Shown: positions 28,276 through 37,031, counted from the stretch's first letter. The stretch: DNA of 64,000 nucleotides from Sutterella massiliensis (GCF_016899755.1 NZ_JACJJC010000001.1:237873-301872); one strand, 5' to 3'. Made by a program: numbers and translations. Notes: generated by a model not told the origin, from the letters alone.

Positions 28276-28932
28276 TTAGGTTTCGAGGAGGTAGCCCACG
28301 CCGCGCACCGTTTTGATAGCGCTGTCGGAGAGTTTCTTGCGCAGATGATGAATGTGCACTTCAATGGCGTTCGAGCCGACGGTGTTGTCCCAGTTGTAGA
28401 GCTTTTCTTCGAGCTGCGAGCGGCTCCAGACGACGCCTTGGCGTTCGGCGAGCGCGGCGAGAAGCGCATACTCCTTGGAGGACAAAATAACGGGCTGGCC
28501 GCGGTAAGTGACTTCGCGCGTAGCGGGCGAAATACGCAGTTCGCCCCGCTCGATGATAGGATCGGCACGCCCCGCCGAGCGGCGCAGCAGCGCGCGAATG
28601 CGCGCGGAAAGTTCGTCCAAATCGTAGGGTTTGATGAGGTAGTCGTCCGCACCGCTGTCGAGGCCGCGGATGCGGTCGTCGACCGTATCGCGCGCCGTAG
28701 TCACGAGAATCGGCGTCGGATTGCGGCGCGCGCGCAATTCGCGAATAACCTGAATGCCGTCCTTTCCGGGCAGCCCCAAGTCGAGGATGACGAGCGAAAA
28801 CGGCGTTGTGTTCATTGCGATCAGGGCGGAGTCGCCGTCCTTAACCCAGTCGACAGCATAGTCTTCGCTTTCAAGACCGGCCACAACGCTTTCGCCGATC
28901 ATTTCATCGTCTTCAACGAGCAGGATTCTCAT
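28276..28932 (-). CDS. OmpR/PhoB-type response regulator
   Basis: 218-residue DNA-binding regulator, partner of the kinase downstream. The receiver domain (1-115) has acidic pocket VEDDE, phospho-acceptor Asp51 (VILDLGLPGKDG) and Lys at LIKPYDLDEL. The winged-helix C-terminal domain has the NAIEVHIHHLRKKL recognition helix and ends VRGVGYLLET. Its ATG at 28932 lies inside the last codons of the upstream membrane-protein gene (20-base overlap), so the two are probably translationally coupled. Confidence 0.94.
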   Translation of the reverse strand: MRILLVEDDEMIGESVVAGLESEDYAVDWVKDGDSALIAMNTTPFSLVILDLGLPGKDGIQVIRELRARRNPTPILVTTARDTVDDRIRGLDSGADDYLIKPYDLDELSARIRALLRRSAGRADPIIERGELRISPATREVTYRGQPVILSSKEYALLAALAERQGVVWSRSQLEEKLYNWDNTVGSNAIEVHIHHLRKKLSDSAIKTVRGVGYLLET

Positions 28933-29548
28933 GGTTGTCGGATGTTCTCTTGTTTGATTGAAGGCGTTCGGCCCACCGGCGCGAGACGGCCTTGACCACA
29001 ATAACGGCAACAATGGCCGCGACCGTGAGGCCCAGCATGACTCGCGAGGCTTCGGCTCGGCCAAGGAGCCCAGGGTAGACAAGATCGAGCCAAAAGCGGG
29101 CTGCAAAGGCGAGGGCGCCGCACCACGCCGCGAGTCCCGCAGCCGAGGCGCCGTAAAAGCATAGTCGACCGATACGGAAATTCGCGCACAAGACGGGCAA
29201 CGTCCAGCGGAATGCAAAACAGCATTGTAAGCCCGCTATCCAAAGGAAAGGCGTGTGTCGCAGTCGGATACGGAGCTTTTCGGTATGTGATTGCGGGTCG
29301 TCCGCAATCGCGGCAGTTCCGCGTGCCGCTGCCTCAAAGAGAAGCGCGGCGCGCAGAAGGCCAGCGGCGAACGCGGCTGCAATTAGCGCGAAAGGTTGAG
29401 CGACGGCTTCTCGAGAGAAAAGTCCCGCGAGCACGGCGCCGATTTCTTGGTCGAAGAAGCCGACGCAGAAAACGATGAAGACATCCGCAGTCTGAACAGC
29501 TTGAGTGAAGAATGCGCTCACTGGGGCGGACAGTTCGGGAAAAAGCAT
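28913..29548 (-). CDS. DedA/VTT-like polytopic membrane protein (tentative)
   Basis: 211 residues with about five hydrophobic segments (near 10-30, 50-75, 98-123, 130-152 and 168-188). The region FAFRWTLPVLCANFRIGRLC followed by a Gly/Ala-rich helix resembles the conserved F-R-x-P...G segment of DedA proteins, which act in lipid scrambling and envelope homeostasis; the match is loose. It overlaps the response regulator gene by 20 bases and so heads a likely operon of membrane protein, regulator and kinase. It could also be an unrelated hypothetical protein. Confidence 0.55.
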   Translation of the reverse strand: MLFPELSAPVSAFFTQAVQTADVFIVFCVGFFDQEIGAVLAGLFSREAVAQPFALIAAAFAAGLLRAALLFEAAARGTAAIADDPQSHTEKLRIRLRHTPFLWIAGLQCCFAFRWTLPVLCANFRIGRLCFYGASAAGLAAWCGALAFAARFWLDLVYPGLLGRAEASRVMLGLTVAAIVAVIVVKAVSRRWAERLQSNKRTSDNHENPAR

Positions 29549-29655
29549 CTAACGGCACCTCTGCTGCGCGGCAAGGTCACATACAATGGGGGCGGAGCGC
29601 AATCGAAAAGCGTTCATTTTCTTTGAAAGAGCCCGATGCGCAATAAGGAAAACCC

Positions 29656-30063
29656 ATGGTTCCGGCTCAGTATGAACCCTCGAGCGGCACGTTTGCGGTC
29701 GCCAACATCGTTTATGGACTTCACACGGTATCGATCCTTGCCGGGCTATTGACGGCGGGTGCGACAATCGTTGGGGCGTTCATTTTTTCGGCGCCGTCGA
29801 TCCTCGCTGTGATTCTTAACTACATCTTCAGAGGTGATGCGCGCGGGACGTACCTCGAGACACATTTTTCCTGGCAAATCCGAACGTTTTGGTTTGCGCT
29901 TCTTTGGCTCGTTCTCATTTATCTCATCGGCATGCCGCTTGCATTCTTCGGCGTCGGATTCCTCATTTTGATTGTGGGTCTGCTCGTTCTTGGCATCTGG
30001 GTGGCCTACCGAATCATTTACGGCTGGGTGAGGCTTGCTCGTCGTGACGCCGTGTCGATGTAA
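29656..30063 (+). CDS. DUF4870-like small membrane protein
   Basis: 135 residues with about four hydrophobic segments (near 13-34, 40-58, 78-100 and 102-122). The arrangement of two helices, the short charged loop RGDARGTYLETHFSWQIRTF and two more helices ending YRIIYGWVRLARRDAV is that of the widespread DUF4870-type proteins of unknown function. It diverges from the DedA-like gene and lies about 100 bases before yaeQ. Confidence 0.65.
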   Translation: MVPAQYEPSSGTFAVANIVYGLHTVSILAGLLTAGATIVGAFIFSAPSILAVILNYIFRGDARGTYLETHFSWQIRTFWFALLWLVLIYLIGMPLAFFGVGFLILIVGLLVLGIWVAYRIIYGWVRLARRDAVSM

Positions 30064-30160
30064 TCCGAATCAGGTCTCGAGGCTCGGGCAGTAGCGCTTC
30101 CCGAGCGTATACTCTTGCGCCGGACATACTTGAGATATACGGCGTAGGAGAAATCGAATC

Positions 30161-30721
30161 ATGGCACTGGGCGCAACGGTCTACAAAGCAAACATAGCTC
30201 TCTCGGACCTCGACCGAAACTACTACGCGGAGCATGTGCTTACCGTTGCTCGGCACCCTTCCGAAACACAAACGCGGCTGATGCTACGCATTCTTGCCTT
30301 CTGTCTGCATGCCGGCGAAAAACTCGAATTCGGTCGAGGCCTTTCAACGGAAGGCGAGCCCGCGCTCTGGGAAATTGACGACACCGGCAGCATCGTGAGC
30401 TGGATAGAGCTCGGTACACCCGATGTGCGTACTGTAAGAAAGGCTGCGGGCCGCAGCGAGCACGTTACGGTGCTCGCCTATGACGAAGCCCGCATCGGTC
30501 CCTGGTGGGAAGCCAATGCGGGCGAAATGGGCAAGATCCTCAAACTTACCGTCATCGCCGTCAAGGATGCTGCAAGCGAAGCACTCGACAGGATGTGTGA
30601 ACGCAATATGAAGCTCGCCGTCACTATTCAGGACGGCACGATTTGGGTGAGTTCGGACGCGTGCAACATCCAGATCGATCTCGATTGGCTGCAGCGCGAG
30701 CGTGGTCGCTACGATCGCTGA
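30161..30721 (+). CDS. yaeQ: YaeQ family protein
   Basis: 186-residue protein of the YaeQ family, which has a PD-(D/E)XK nuclease-like fold but no settled function. Diagnostic stretches: YKANIALSDLDRNYYAEHVL, the ETQTRLMLRILAFCLHAGE segment, LWEIDDTGSIVSWIELGTPD and the C-terminal VSSDACNIQIDLDWLQR. A GGAG ribosome-binding site precedes the ATG. The TGA stop is inside the terminator hairpin. Confidence 0.9.
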   Translation: MALGATVYKANIALSDLDRNYYAEHVLTVARHPSETQTRLMLRILAFCLHAGEKLEFGRGLSTEGEPALWEIDDTGSIVSWIELGTPDVRTVRKAAGRSEHVTVLAYDEARIGPWWEANAGEMGKILKLTVIAVKDAASEALDRMCERNMKLAVTIQDGTIWVSSDACNIQIDLDWLQRERGRYDR

Positions 30722-30740
30722 CGAGCGATCGTAGCGTTTT
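30707..30740 (+). terminator. Terminator overlapping the yaeQ stop codon
   Basis: A perfect 13-bp stem CGCTACGATCGCT (30707-30719) / AGCGATCGTAGCG (30724-30736), a GACG tetraloop and TTTT. The stop codon TGA begins at the last stem base. Confidence 0.85.
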
Positions 30741-30759
30741 CGGCGTAAAAGTTGTTCTG

Positions 30760-31155
30760 CTAAGCGTTGACGAGACTCTCGGCCATCCTCGTGAAGCGCC
30801 CCGCGAGGTGAAGCCGCAACGCAGGGTCTTCAACAGTTTCTTCAAGCGCTTTTTGCATACAGCCGACCCACGCGATCATGAGCGAGCGACTGATGCGGAT
30901 GCTGCGGTGGCTTTCCCGCAGCATCGGCATGCCATGGTTCGACTGATAGAGCGCGGGGCCGCCGAGCCAGCCGGATAGAAATTCGCCGAGTCGCGTTTCG
31001 TAACGTTCGAGCGATATGCGCTCATAGCATTTCAGCAGTTCGGTCGCCTGCGGGTCACTTTGAAGGATCCGCATGTACGCGCTCACAAGCTTTTTGACGC
31101 CGGAATCGCCGCCCATCCTCTCGTAGAAAGTGCTGCTCTTCGGTGGTTGCGTCAT
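30760..31155 (-). CDS. Group II truncated haemoglobin
   Basis: 131-residue 2-on-2 globin. Typical pieces are FYERMGGDSGVKKLVSAYMR at the N-terminus, GEFLSGWLGGPALYQSNHGM in the C-E region, and PMLRESHRSIRISRSLMIAW, where the proximal His and the group II Trp (IAWVGCM) are seen. Such globins bind O2 and NO and are often linked to NO detoxification or delivery of O2 to terminal oxidases. The ATG overlaps the ybgE stop (ATGA), making it the last gene of the cytochrome bd operon. Confidence 0.87.
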   Translation of the reverse strand: MTQPPKSSTFYERMGGDSGVKKLVSAYMRILQSDPQATELLKCYERISLERYETRLGEFLSGWLGGPALYQSNHGMPMLRESHRSIRISRSLMIAWVGCMQKALEETVEDPALRLHLAGRFTRMAESLVNA

Positions 31156-31457
31156 TTAATAAAGATGATCCAGGAAAAGACGAGCATGAGCGCCCAGGCC
31201 AACCAAGGCGAAAAAAGCAGCCGCAACGCTGGACGCTTCGGAACAAACCCGAGCCCCCACACCCAGGCAATGCTCATGCCGAAGAGCAGACCGACGAGCG
31301 CGCCGTGCGGAACGCTCGACATGTCGTCGGCAATCGCTCTCGGGTAAATGACAATGAGTGCCATGAACCCAAGTGCGGCCGTGAAGGTGAACACGCGGCA
31401 GAGCGTGAGCAGCGGGCTTTTGGCGTTCGATGCCGCTGACGCATCAGTTGTCTTCAT
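31152..31457 (-). CDS. Cyd operon protein YbgE-like
   Basis: 101-residue membrane protein with three hydrophobic segments and the family stretch WGLGFVPKRPALRLLFSPWL. YbgE proteins accompany bd oxidases; their role is unclear. The gene overlaps cydX by 14 bases upstream and the truncated globin gene by four bases downstream, so it is tightly packed in the operon. Confidence 0.8.
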   Translation of the reverse strand: MKTTDASAASNAKSPLLTLCRVFTFTAALGFMALIVIYPRAIADDMSSVPHGALVGLLFGMSIAWVWGLGFVPKRPALRLLFSPWLAWALMLVFSWIIFIK

Positions 31458-31536
31458 TGCGCGAGAAAGCCGTTTCGATCAGCGCGGCGAGCATGACAGC
31501 AAAGCAAAGGCCCATGAGCCAGTAGAAGTAAGACAT
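31444..31536 (-). CDS. cydX: Cytochrome bd oxidase small subunit CydX
   Basis: 30-residue single-helix protein, the small subunit that stabilises cytochrome bd haems. It reads MSYFYWLMGLCFAVMLAALI and ends with a polar SRNEDN tail. GAGG lies six bases before the ATG at 31536. The longer frame running to 31668 has no such start signal. Position after cydB is the normal one. Confidence 0.85.
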   Translation of the reverse strand: MSYFYWLMGLCFAVMLAALIETAFSRNEDN

Positions 31537-31615
31537 CGTTAGCCTCGTTTGTTTAGAGAGGTTGTCGAGCCGTCCGAGCACACACTCAGCGGCTCGGACG
31601 GACAGGTGCTTTTCG

Positions 31616-32755
31616 TCAGTAGAGCGAATGTGTGTTTTCTTCGATGTATTTCGTCGAAAGCTTGCCACTCATGACCTTATAAGCCCAGCTCGTGTAGACA
31701 AGCACGATCGGCAGGAAGATCAGCGTAACGAAGAGCATGATCTCAAGCGTGAGCTGCGAGCTCGTGCAGTCCCAGATCGTAAGACCGGCGTTGAACATCG
31801 TCGAAGACGGCATGACGAACGGGAACATGGAGACGAGCGGCGTCAGAATGATGCCGAGCAACGACGCCGACGAGCAGATAATCGCCGCCAACGCGCGGTT
31901 GGCGCGAATCATGACGACACCAGCGAGTGCACCGAGGACGCCAACGGCCGGGATGAGCCATAGAACGGGTAGCGCCGCATAGTTGGCAAACCAAGCGCCG
32001 CTCTGCAGCTCAACGGTCTTGGCAAGCGGATTCGCCGGTCCAGCAGGGTCGAGGCCCGCTGTCGCGACATAACCGTCGATGCCCATGTAGGTCCAGACGC
32101 CGCCGAGCACGAAGAGAATTGCGCTCAGAATGCCAGTCGCAACGGCAACGCTGCGAGCGCGCGCCTGCAGGGCGCCTTCCGTACGAAGAACGAGGTAGTT
32201 CGCGCCGTGGAAGACGATCATGAGCAGCGACAGCACGCCGCAAAGAAGCCCGAACGGATTGAGAAGGCCGAAGAAGCTCCCCGTGTAGATCGGGCGCATC
32301 GTCGCGTCGATCTCAAAGGGCACGCCCTGAAGCAGGTTGCCGAAGGCAACACCAAAAATCACGGGCGGAATAGCCGAGCCGATGAAAAGAAGCCAGTCCC
32401 AATTCGTGCGCCACTTGTTCGAGGAGACCTTGCTGCGGTAGTCGAAGCCGACCGGGCGAAGGATAAGAGCGAGCAGAACAACGAGCATCGCCCAGTAAAA
32501 GCCTGAGAAGGCAGCGGCATACATGAGCGGCCATGCTGCGAACATGGCACCGCCGCCCGTGATGAGCCAGACCTGATTGCCGTCCCAGTGCGGAGCGACG
32601 GAATTGATCATGACGCGGCGCTCGGCGTCGTCCTTCGAAAGGAAGGGCAACAGCGTGCCGACGCCCATGTCCTGGCCGTCCATGATGGCGAAGCCGACGA
32701 GCAGCACGCCGATGAAAAGCCACCAAATGACCTTGAGGATTTCGTAATCGATCAT
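31616..32755 (-). CDS. cydB: Cytochrome bd ubiquinol/menaquinol oxidase subunit II
   Basis: 379-residue inner-membrane subunit with about nine helices. Begins IDYEILKVIWWLFIGVLLVG and carries the conserved FAIMDGQDMGVGTLLPFL, NSVAPHWDGNQVWLITGGGA and the FSGFYWAMLVVLLALILRPV segment. It pairs with CydA to reduce O2 to water with quinol, at high O2 affinity. The stop codon of cydA is 18 bases upstream. Confidence 0.97.
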   Translation of the reverse strand: MIDYEILKVIWWLFIGVLLVGFAIMDGQDMGVGTLLPFLSKDDAERRVMINSVAPHWDGNQVWLITGGGAMFAAWPLMYAAAFSGFYWAMLVVLLALILRPVGFDYRSKVSSNKWRTNWDWLLFIGSAIPPVIFGVAFGNLLQGVPFEIDATMRPIYTGSFFGLLNPFGLLCGVLSLLMIVFHGANYLVLRTEGALQARARSVAVATGILSAILFVLGGVWTYMGIDGYVATAGLDPAGPANPLAKTVELQSGAWFANYAALPVLWLIPAVGVLGALAGVVMIRANRALAAIICSSASLLGIILTPLVSMFPFVMPSSTMFNAGLTIWDCTSSQLTLEIMLFVTLIFLPIVLVYTSWAYKVMSGKLSTKYIEENTHSLY

Positions 32756-32773
32756 TTTCGAGTACTCCCGGTC

Positions 32774-34324
32774 TTATTTCTGTTCAAAGTGATAGCGGCC
32801 GGTACCGAGCGAGCTCGGGCCCTTGCGGCCGAAGCGGATCATCAGCCACATTTCGACGACGAGAAGCGCCGAGTAGAGCACCACGAAGCCGATCAGCGAA
32901 GCAAGCACTTCGCCGGCGCCGAGCGCCGAGACCGACAGATGCGTCGGAAGCACGTTGTAAATGGTCCAGGGTTGACGGCCGTATTCGGCGACGAACCAGC
33001 CGGCTTCGCAGGCGATCCACGGCAGCGGCAGCGCCATGAGCGTGAGCTTGAGGAACCAAGGCTTTTCCGCAAGGGACTTCTTAACCGAGAAGAAGACGCC
33101 GAGCACGAAGACAAGCGCCATCACGAGGCCGCAACCCACCATCAGGCGGAAAGCCCAGAACATCGGGGCAACCTGCGGAATCGTCGAGGCGGCGGCCGCC
33201 TTCTTCATTTCGTCGGTCGCATTCTGCACGTCGTCGGTGTAGCGCTTCAGAAGCAGACCGAAGCCGAGATCATCCTTGAGCGACGTGAATTCGGCACGAA
33301 GCGACTCGTTCTTCGGATCCTGACGCAGCGTTTCAAGAACGGCAAGCGCCTTCTGTCCGCGTTCGATGCGCTCGAGCGCCTGCGCTTCAAGCTGATTGAT
33401 GCCCGGAATCGGGGTTGAGAGTGAACGCGTGCCCATAATGCCAAAGAGCCAGGGTACTTCGATTTCAGCGTGGTTCGTGCGCGCTTCCTGGTCGGGGAGT
33501 GCAAAGAGCGCGAGCGGCGCAGGCGTCTCCTTGGTGTCCCACACGGCTTCCATCGCGGCGATCTTGGTAGGCTGATCGCGCGTCACGAGAAAGGCGGATT
33601 CGTCCCCCATATGCACGGTCATGATCGTGGCAACGACACCGAAGAGTGCAGCCATACGGAAGCTTGAGGTCGCAAATTTGACGTCCTGGCGGCGCAGCAG
33701 ATAGTAGGCGGAAATCGCCATCACGAAGAAGGCGCCCGTCATATAGCCGCCGGCGACGGTGTGAACGAACTTCGCCTGTGCCCATTCGCTCGACAGAACC
33801 GCCCAGAAGTTCGTCATCTCCATTCGCATCGTTTCAAAATTGAACGACGCGCCGACCGGATCCATCATCCAGGCGTTGGCAACGAGAATCCAAAGCGCCG
33901 AGAGGTTTGAACCGAGCGCCATGAGAACGGTGGCAAGGAGGTGCTTGCCCTTGGAGAGACGGTCCCAGCCGAAGAAGAAGAGGCCGATGAAGGTCGATTC
34001 CAGGAAGAAGGCCATCAGACCTTCAATCGCGAGCGGCGCGCCGAAGATGTCGCCGACGTAGTGCGAGTAGTAGGCCCAGTTCGTGCCGAACTGGAATTCC
34101 ATCGTTACGCCCGTCGCAACGCCGAGCGCAAAGTTGATACCGAACAGCTTGCCCCAAAAGCGGGTCATGTCTTTATAGAGCTGCTTGCCCGTGGCGACAT
34201 ACGTCACTTCCATCACGACGAGCATGAATGAGAGCCCGAGCGTGAGAGGCACGAAGAGGAAGTGATACATCGCGGTCAGCGCAAACTGCAGGCGCGACAG
34301 GTCGACAAGATCAGAGGGGATCAT
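32774..34324 (-). CDS. cydA: Cytochrome bd oxidase subunit I
   Basis: 516-residue haem-bearing subunit. The start DLSRLQFALTAMYHFLFVPL includes the haem b595/d region His. The long form of the quinol-binding Q-loop is present (about residues 250-390; RDQPTKIAAMEAVWDT, then GFGLLLKRYTDDVQNATDEM), as in the E. coli type rather than short-Q-loop enzymes. The GRQPW motif (EYGRQPWTIYNVLPTH) is also there. It lies downstream of a cydP-like gene. Confidence 0.97.
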   Translation of the reverse strand: MIPSDLVDLSRLQFALTAMYHFLFVPLTLGLSFMLVVMEVTYVATGKQLYKDMTRFWGKLFGINFALGVATGVTMEFQFGTNWAYYSHYVGDIFGAPLAIEGLMAFFLESTFIGLFFFGWDRLSKGKHLLATVLMALGSNLSALWILVANAWMMDPVGASFNFETMRMEMTNFWAVLSSEWAQAKFVHTVAGGYMTGAFFVMAISAYYLLRRQDVKFATSSFRMAALFGVVATIMTVHMGDESAFLVTRDQPTKIAAMEAVWDTKETPAPLALFALPDQEARTNHAEIEVPWLFGIMGTRSLSTPIPGINQLEAQALERIERGQKALAVLETLRQDPKNESLRAEFTSLKDDLGFGLLLKRYTDDVQNATDEMKKAAAASTIPQVAPMFWAFRLMVGCGLVMALVFVLGVFFSVKKSLAEKPWFLKLTLMALPLPWIACEAGWFVAEYGRQPWTIYNVLPTHLSVSALGAGEVLASLIGFVVLYSALLVVEMWLMIRFGRKGPSSLGTGRYHFEQK

Positions 34325-34366
34325 TGCAGACTTCTCCTGATGTGTTTTGAATCGAATGCTGAGAGA

Positions 34367-34585
34367 TCAGCGGGAAGGCTTTGCCGGAGTCGTTTCGGCA
34401 ACGTCACCGAAAATCACGCTGCTCATGGTCTGCGGCGTCACTTCAGGCCGGTGCGCTGGACTGAAGAAGAAATACCAGAGGCAGAAAATAAAAAGCAGCT
34501 TGCAGGCGATAACCGCGGCAATCTCAAAGAGAAGCCGCGGACGACGAGCGGAGTTGTCTTTTTCTGTCATATCTGAATTCGCCAT
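34367..34585 (-). CDS. Cytochrome oxidase small subunit CydP-like
   Basis: 72-residue single-helix protein: a short charged N-terminus (SARRPRLLFEIAAVIACKLL), one transmembrane helix (about 21-41) with a FCLWYFFFSPAHRP exit and a polar C-terminus. This matches CydP proteins encoded ahead of cydA in betaproteobacteria. The start is uncertain: ATG 34585 or ATG 34570, neither with a clear ribosome-binding site. It heads the cyd operon and diverges from the AAA+ regulator gene. Confidence 0.75.
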   Translation of the reverse strand: MANSDMTEKDNSARRPRLLFEIAAVIACKLLFIFCLWYFFFSPAHRPEVTPQTMSSVIFGDVAETTPAKPSR

Positions 34586-34726
34586 TGATAACGACTATAG
34601 CTGTCGCTATGTTACCGACGAGGCGAACGTTTGTCCCTCCAAAAGTCGAGTTAAATCGGTGAAGTTGACGCAGTCGGGTTTTCTCTGTCAGACTTTGGCG
34701 GTATTAGTCATAGTTTGTCGCATGCC

Positions 34727-36067
34727 ATGTCCGTCGATCAGACTTTTCGGACGGTCCTCGACTCTTTAGACGAGCCGCAGCTCATCGTTCGCTCCGATTA
34801 CACGATTGCTTACGCCAATCAGGCATTTCGCCGGCGTTTCGGTTTGGTCGATCATGTCGGTCGGCGTTGCCACGAAGTGCTGTTCCACGAACTGCAACCG
34901 TGTTCGGTTTGCGGCGAGGCTTGTCCGCTCGATCGAGCGCTCGTGTCCAATCAGGCCGAAACGTTGTTGCGCCGCGAGCTCGTCCCTGGCGGCGAGCGCT
35001 TCCTTGAAATCACTGTTACACCCGTACCAGATGCGGACGGGACCCCCGCCTTTTTTATGGAACGCGTACTCGTTCGCGGCGGTAACACCTTCGGCGCCGG
35101 TGCAGGGATCGTTGCTCGAAGTCCCGCGGTACGGGCTGTTTTGCAGAAGCTCTCCCGAATTACGTCGCTTGACGTGCCCGTTCTCTTTGTGGGAGCGTCC
35201 GGTACGGGCAAGGAGCGCTTCGCAAAGACGCTTCATGAAAACTCAAGGCGTGCGGCCAACGCCTTCATCGTCATGAATTGCGACGGCTTAACGGAGGGGG
35301 CTTTCGAAGCGGAGTGTCTCGGCGCAGTTGATGGCAGCGGACGTCGTCAGGGCGGGCTAGCTGCGCAGCCAGGCGGCACGCTCTATTTCGATGAAGTGGC
35401 GCTTCTCTCGAAACCGCTGCAGCGGCGGCTTGTGCAGCTTATCGAGAGCGGTATGGTTCGCGCGTGTGGTTCGGCTGAAGCACGTGCGGTCGACTACCGC
35501 ATCCTCTGTGCGACGAAATACGATCTGCGCGAGCGCACGCTGGCGGGAGCATTCCGCAAAGATCTCTACTATCTGCTTTCGGGCTGCAGAGTCAATGTGC
35601 CGTGTTTGAATGACCGCATTGAAGACATTGAAGAGCTTGCGCAGGAAATCATGCGCACGGGTGCAGCGCCGCAAAAGCCGCTTACAACGAATGCGATCGA
35701 TTATCTGCAGCTGCGTCGTTGGGACGGCAACGTACGAGAGCTTGAGGCCTTTCTCGAGCGTGCGGCGCTTTTTTCCGATGCGGAGAAGCTCGATCGCGCA
35801 GAACTCGAAAAGTTTGAAGAAGAGCCGCTCGCAGCTTTGAGCGAGCAGAGAAGAGTCCCCGTTCCCACCGCTTCGGTTGGACTCGACGGCTCTTCCGAGG
35901 CGGTGCCAGAAGCGCGGCGTCGCCTCACTGCCACGCAGACGGCAGCACTCATGAAGGCGCTTTCTGAATGGAACGGCTCCAAGCGGGCTTTGGCGCGGCG
36001 CTTCGGTATCAGCGAACGTACGCTCTACAGACTTTTGCGAAAGCACAATTATTCGGAGCGCGATTAA
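34727..36067 (+). CDS. PAS-AAA+-Fis regulator lacking GAFTGA
   Basis: 446 residues. The N-terminal PAS domain (about 5-115) has four cysteines (48, 59, 62, 66; motif CHEVLFHELQPCSVCGEACP). The sigma-54 activator-like AAA+ domain follows (about 128-350), with Walker A GASGTGKERFAK and Walker B GGTLYFDEVALL. The Fis-type helix-turn-helix at the C-terminus is RALARRFGISERTLYRLLR. The loop that should read GAFTGA is shortened and reads LGAVDGSGRRQGGL, so contact with sigma-54 is unlikely; a TyrR-like mode on sigma-70 promoters is my inference. It diverges from the cydP-A-B operon. A start TTG at 34715 is an alternative. Confidence 0.82.
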   Translation: MSVDQTFRTVLDSLDEPQLIVRSDYTIAYANQAFRRRFGLVDHVGRRCHEVLFHELQPCSVCGEACPLDRALVSNQAETLLRRELVPGGERFLEITVTPVPDADGTPAFFMERVLVRGGNTFGAGAGIVARSPAVRAVLQKLSRITSLDVPVLFVGASGTGKERFAKTLHENSRRAANAFIVMNCDGLTEGAFEAECLGAVDGSGRRQGGLAAQPGGTLYFDEVALLSKPLQRRLVQLIESGMVRACGSAEARAVDYRILCATKYDLRERTLAGAFRKDLYYLLSGCRVNVPCLNDRIEDIEELAQEIMRTGAAPQKPLTTNAIDYLQLRRWDGNVRELEAFLERAALFSDAEKLDRAELEKFEEEPLAALSEQRRVPVPTASVGLDGSSEAVPEARRRLTATQTAALMKALSEWNGSKRALARRFGISERTLYRLLRKHNYSERD

Positions 36068-36069
36068 TC

Positions 36070-37026
36070 ATGACGCAGCAATATGTGCAGGCACTGGAGC
36101 GGCTTGCTTTCGAGCTCGTGCCCGGCGAGCAGCGTTTTTTCGTTCAAACGCCGCAGGCGACACTTTGCTGTGCCGTTCGACGGGCAGAGGTCGGGGATCA
36201 ACGGCCGCAGAAAGCCATCGTCTTCGTGCACGGCGCGGCGTCGAATGCGAGTCGCTGGGAGGACTTTGTTGAAAAGACGGCGCTCGCGCGCTCGTGGACT
36301 CTCCTGCGCTTTGATCTGCGCGGCCACGGCGCAAGCGAAGGATTGCGTCCGGCAACGCTTGAGCGTCATGCCGATGACATCGCTGCGATACTTGATGCTG
36401 CTGGGGTTGACACTTGCTTTTTGGTCGGGCACAGCCTCGGTGCGCAGGTGGTGCTGCAGTTTTGTGCTCGGCACCCGCTGCGCACGGAGGGCGTGGTGCT
36501 GATCGATCCACTTATCGGCAGCGTTCTCACCGATTTGTCAAAAGACTACGAAAAGCGGCGCTGGGTTCTTTCGGCGCTCGAAATGCTCGGACGTTTGGCA
36601 AACGGGATTGGCATTCGTCGGCGCCTCGACAGATACAGTCTCAGAGCAAGCGATGAAGTGGCTCGTGCGAAACTTACCGAAGGCGGCGCGGCGCTCGAGG
36701 CATTTGTGAAGGCTTATTCGTCACCCTGGGCAGATCTCAAGCATATGCACCTAGCCGACTATGCGCGTGATCTGCTCGAGGTCTCGCGGCACCTCGACGA
36801 GACGCCCGAGAGACTCTCGCAGTGTCCCGTTCTGGTGTTCGCTTCCAAGGCGGGTGCCTATACCGAGAGTGACAAGCTGCGCACTTGGACGGCATCTTTT
36901 GGGGGCGATTTCTCAGTACTCGATTGCGTGCACTGGCCGCTTACGGAGTGTCCAGAGGCAATCGAATCTCAGCTGCTTGAGTGGTTTGCCATAATCGGTT
37001 CTCGGCAGGGCGGCGCACTCTCATGA
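36070..37026 (+). CDS. Alpha/beta hydrolase
   Basis: 318-residue serine hydrolase of unknown substrate. The oxyanion stretch VFVHGAASNASRW is followed by FDLRGHGAS, the nucleophile elbow VGHSLGAQ (Ser122) and a C-terminal catalytic His in DCVHWPLTE. A cap domain of about 100 residues lies in between. ATG 36070 has GGAG about 11 bases upstream and is two bases beyond the stop of the AAA+ regulator, so the two genes are probably co-transcribed. The substrate may relate to the regulator's signal, but nothing in the sequence tells. Confidence 0.85.
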   Translation: MTQQYVQALERLAFELVPGEQRFFVQTPQATLCCAVRRAEVGDQRPQKAIVFVHGAASNASRWEDFVEKTALARSWTLLRFDLRGHGASEGLRPATLERHADDIAAILDAAGVDTCFLVGHSLGAQVVLQFCARHPLRTEGVVLIDPLIGSVLTDLSKDYEKRRWVLSALEMLGRLANGIGIRRRLDRYSLRASDEVARAKLTEGGAALEAFVKAYSSPWADLKHMHLADYARDLLEVSRHLDETPERLSQCPVLVFASKAGAYTESDKLRTWTASFGGDFSVLDCVHWPLTECPEAIESQLLEWFAIIGSRQGGALS

Positions 37027-37031
37027 ACAAA

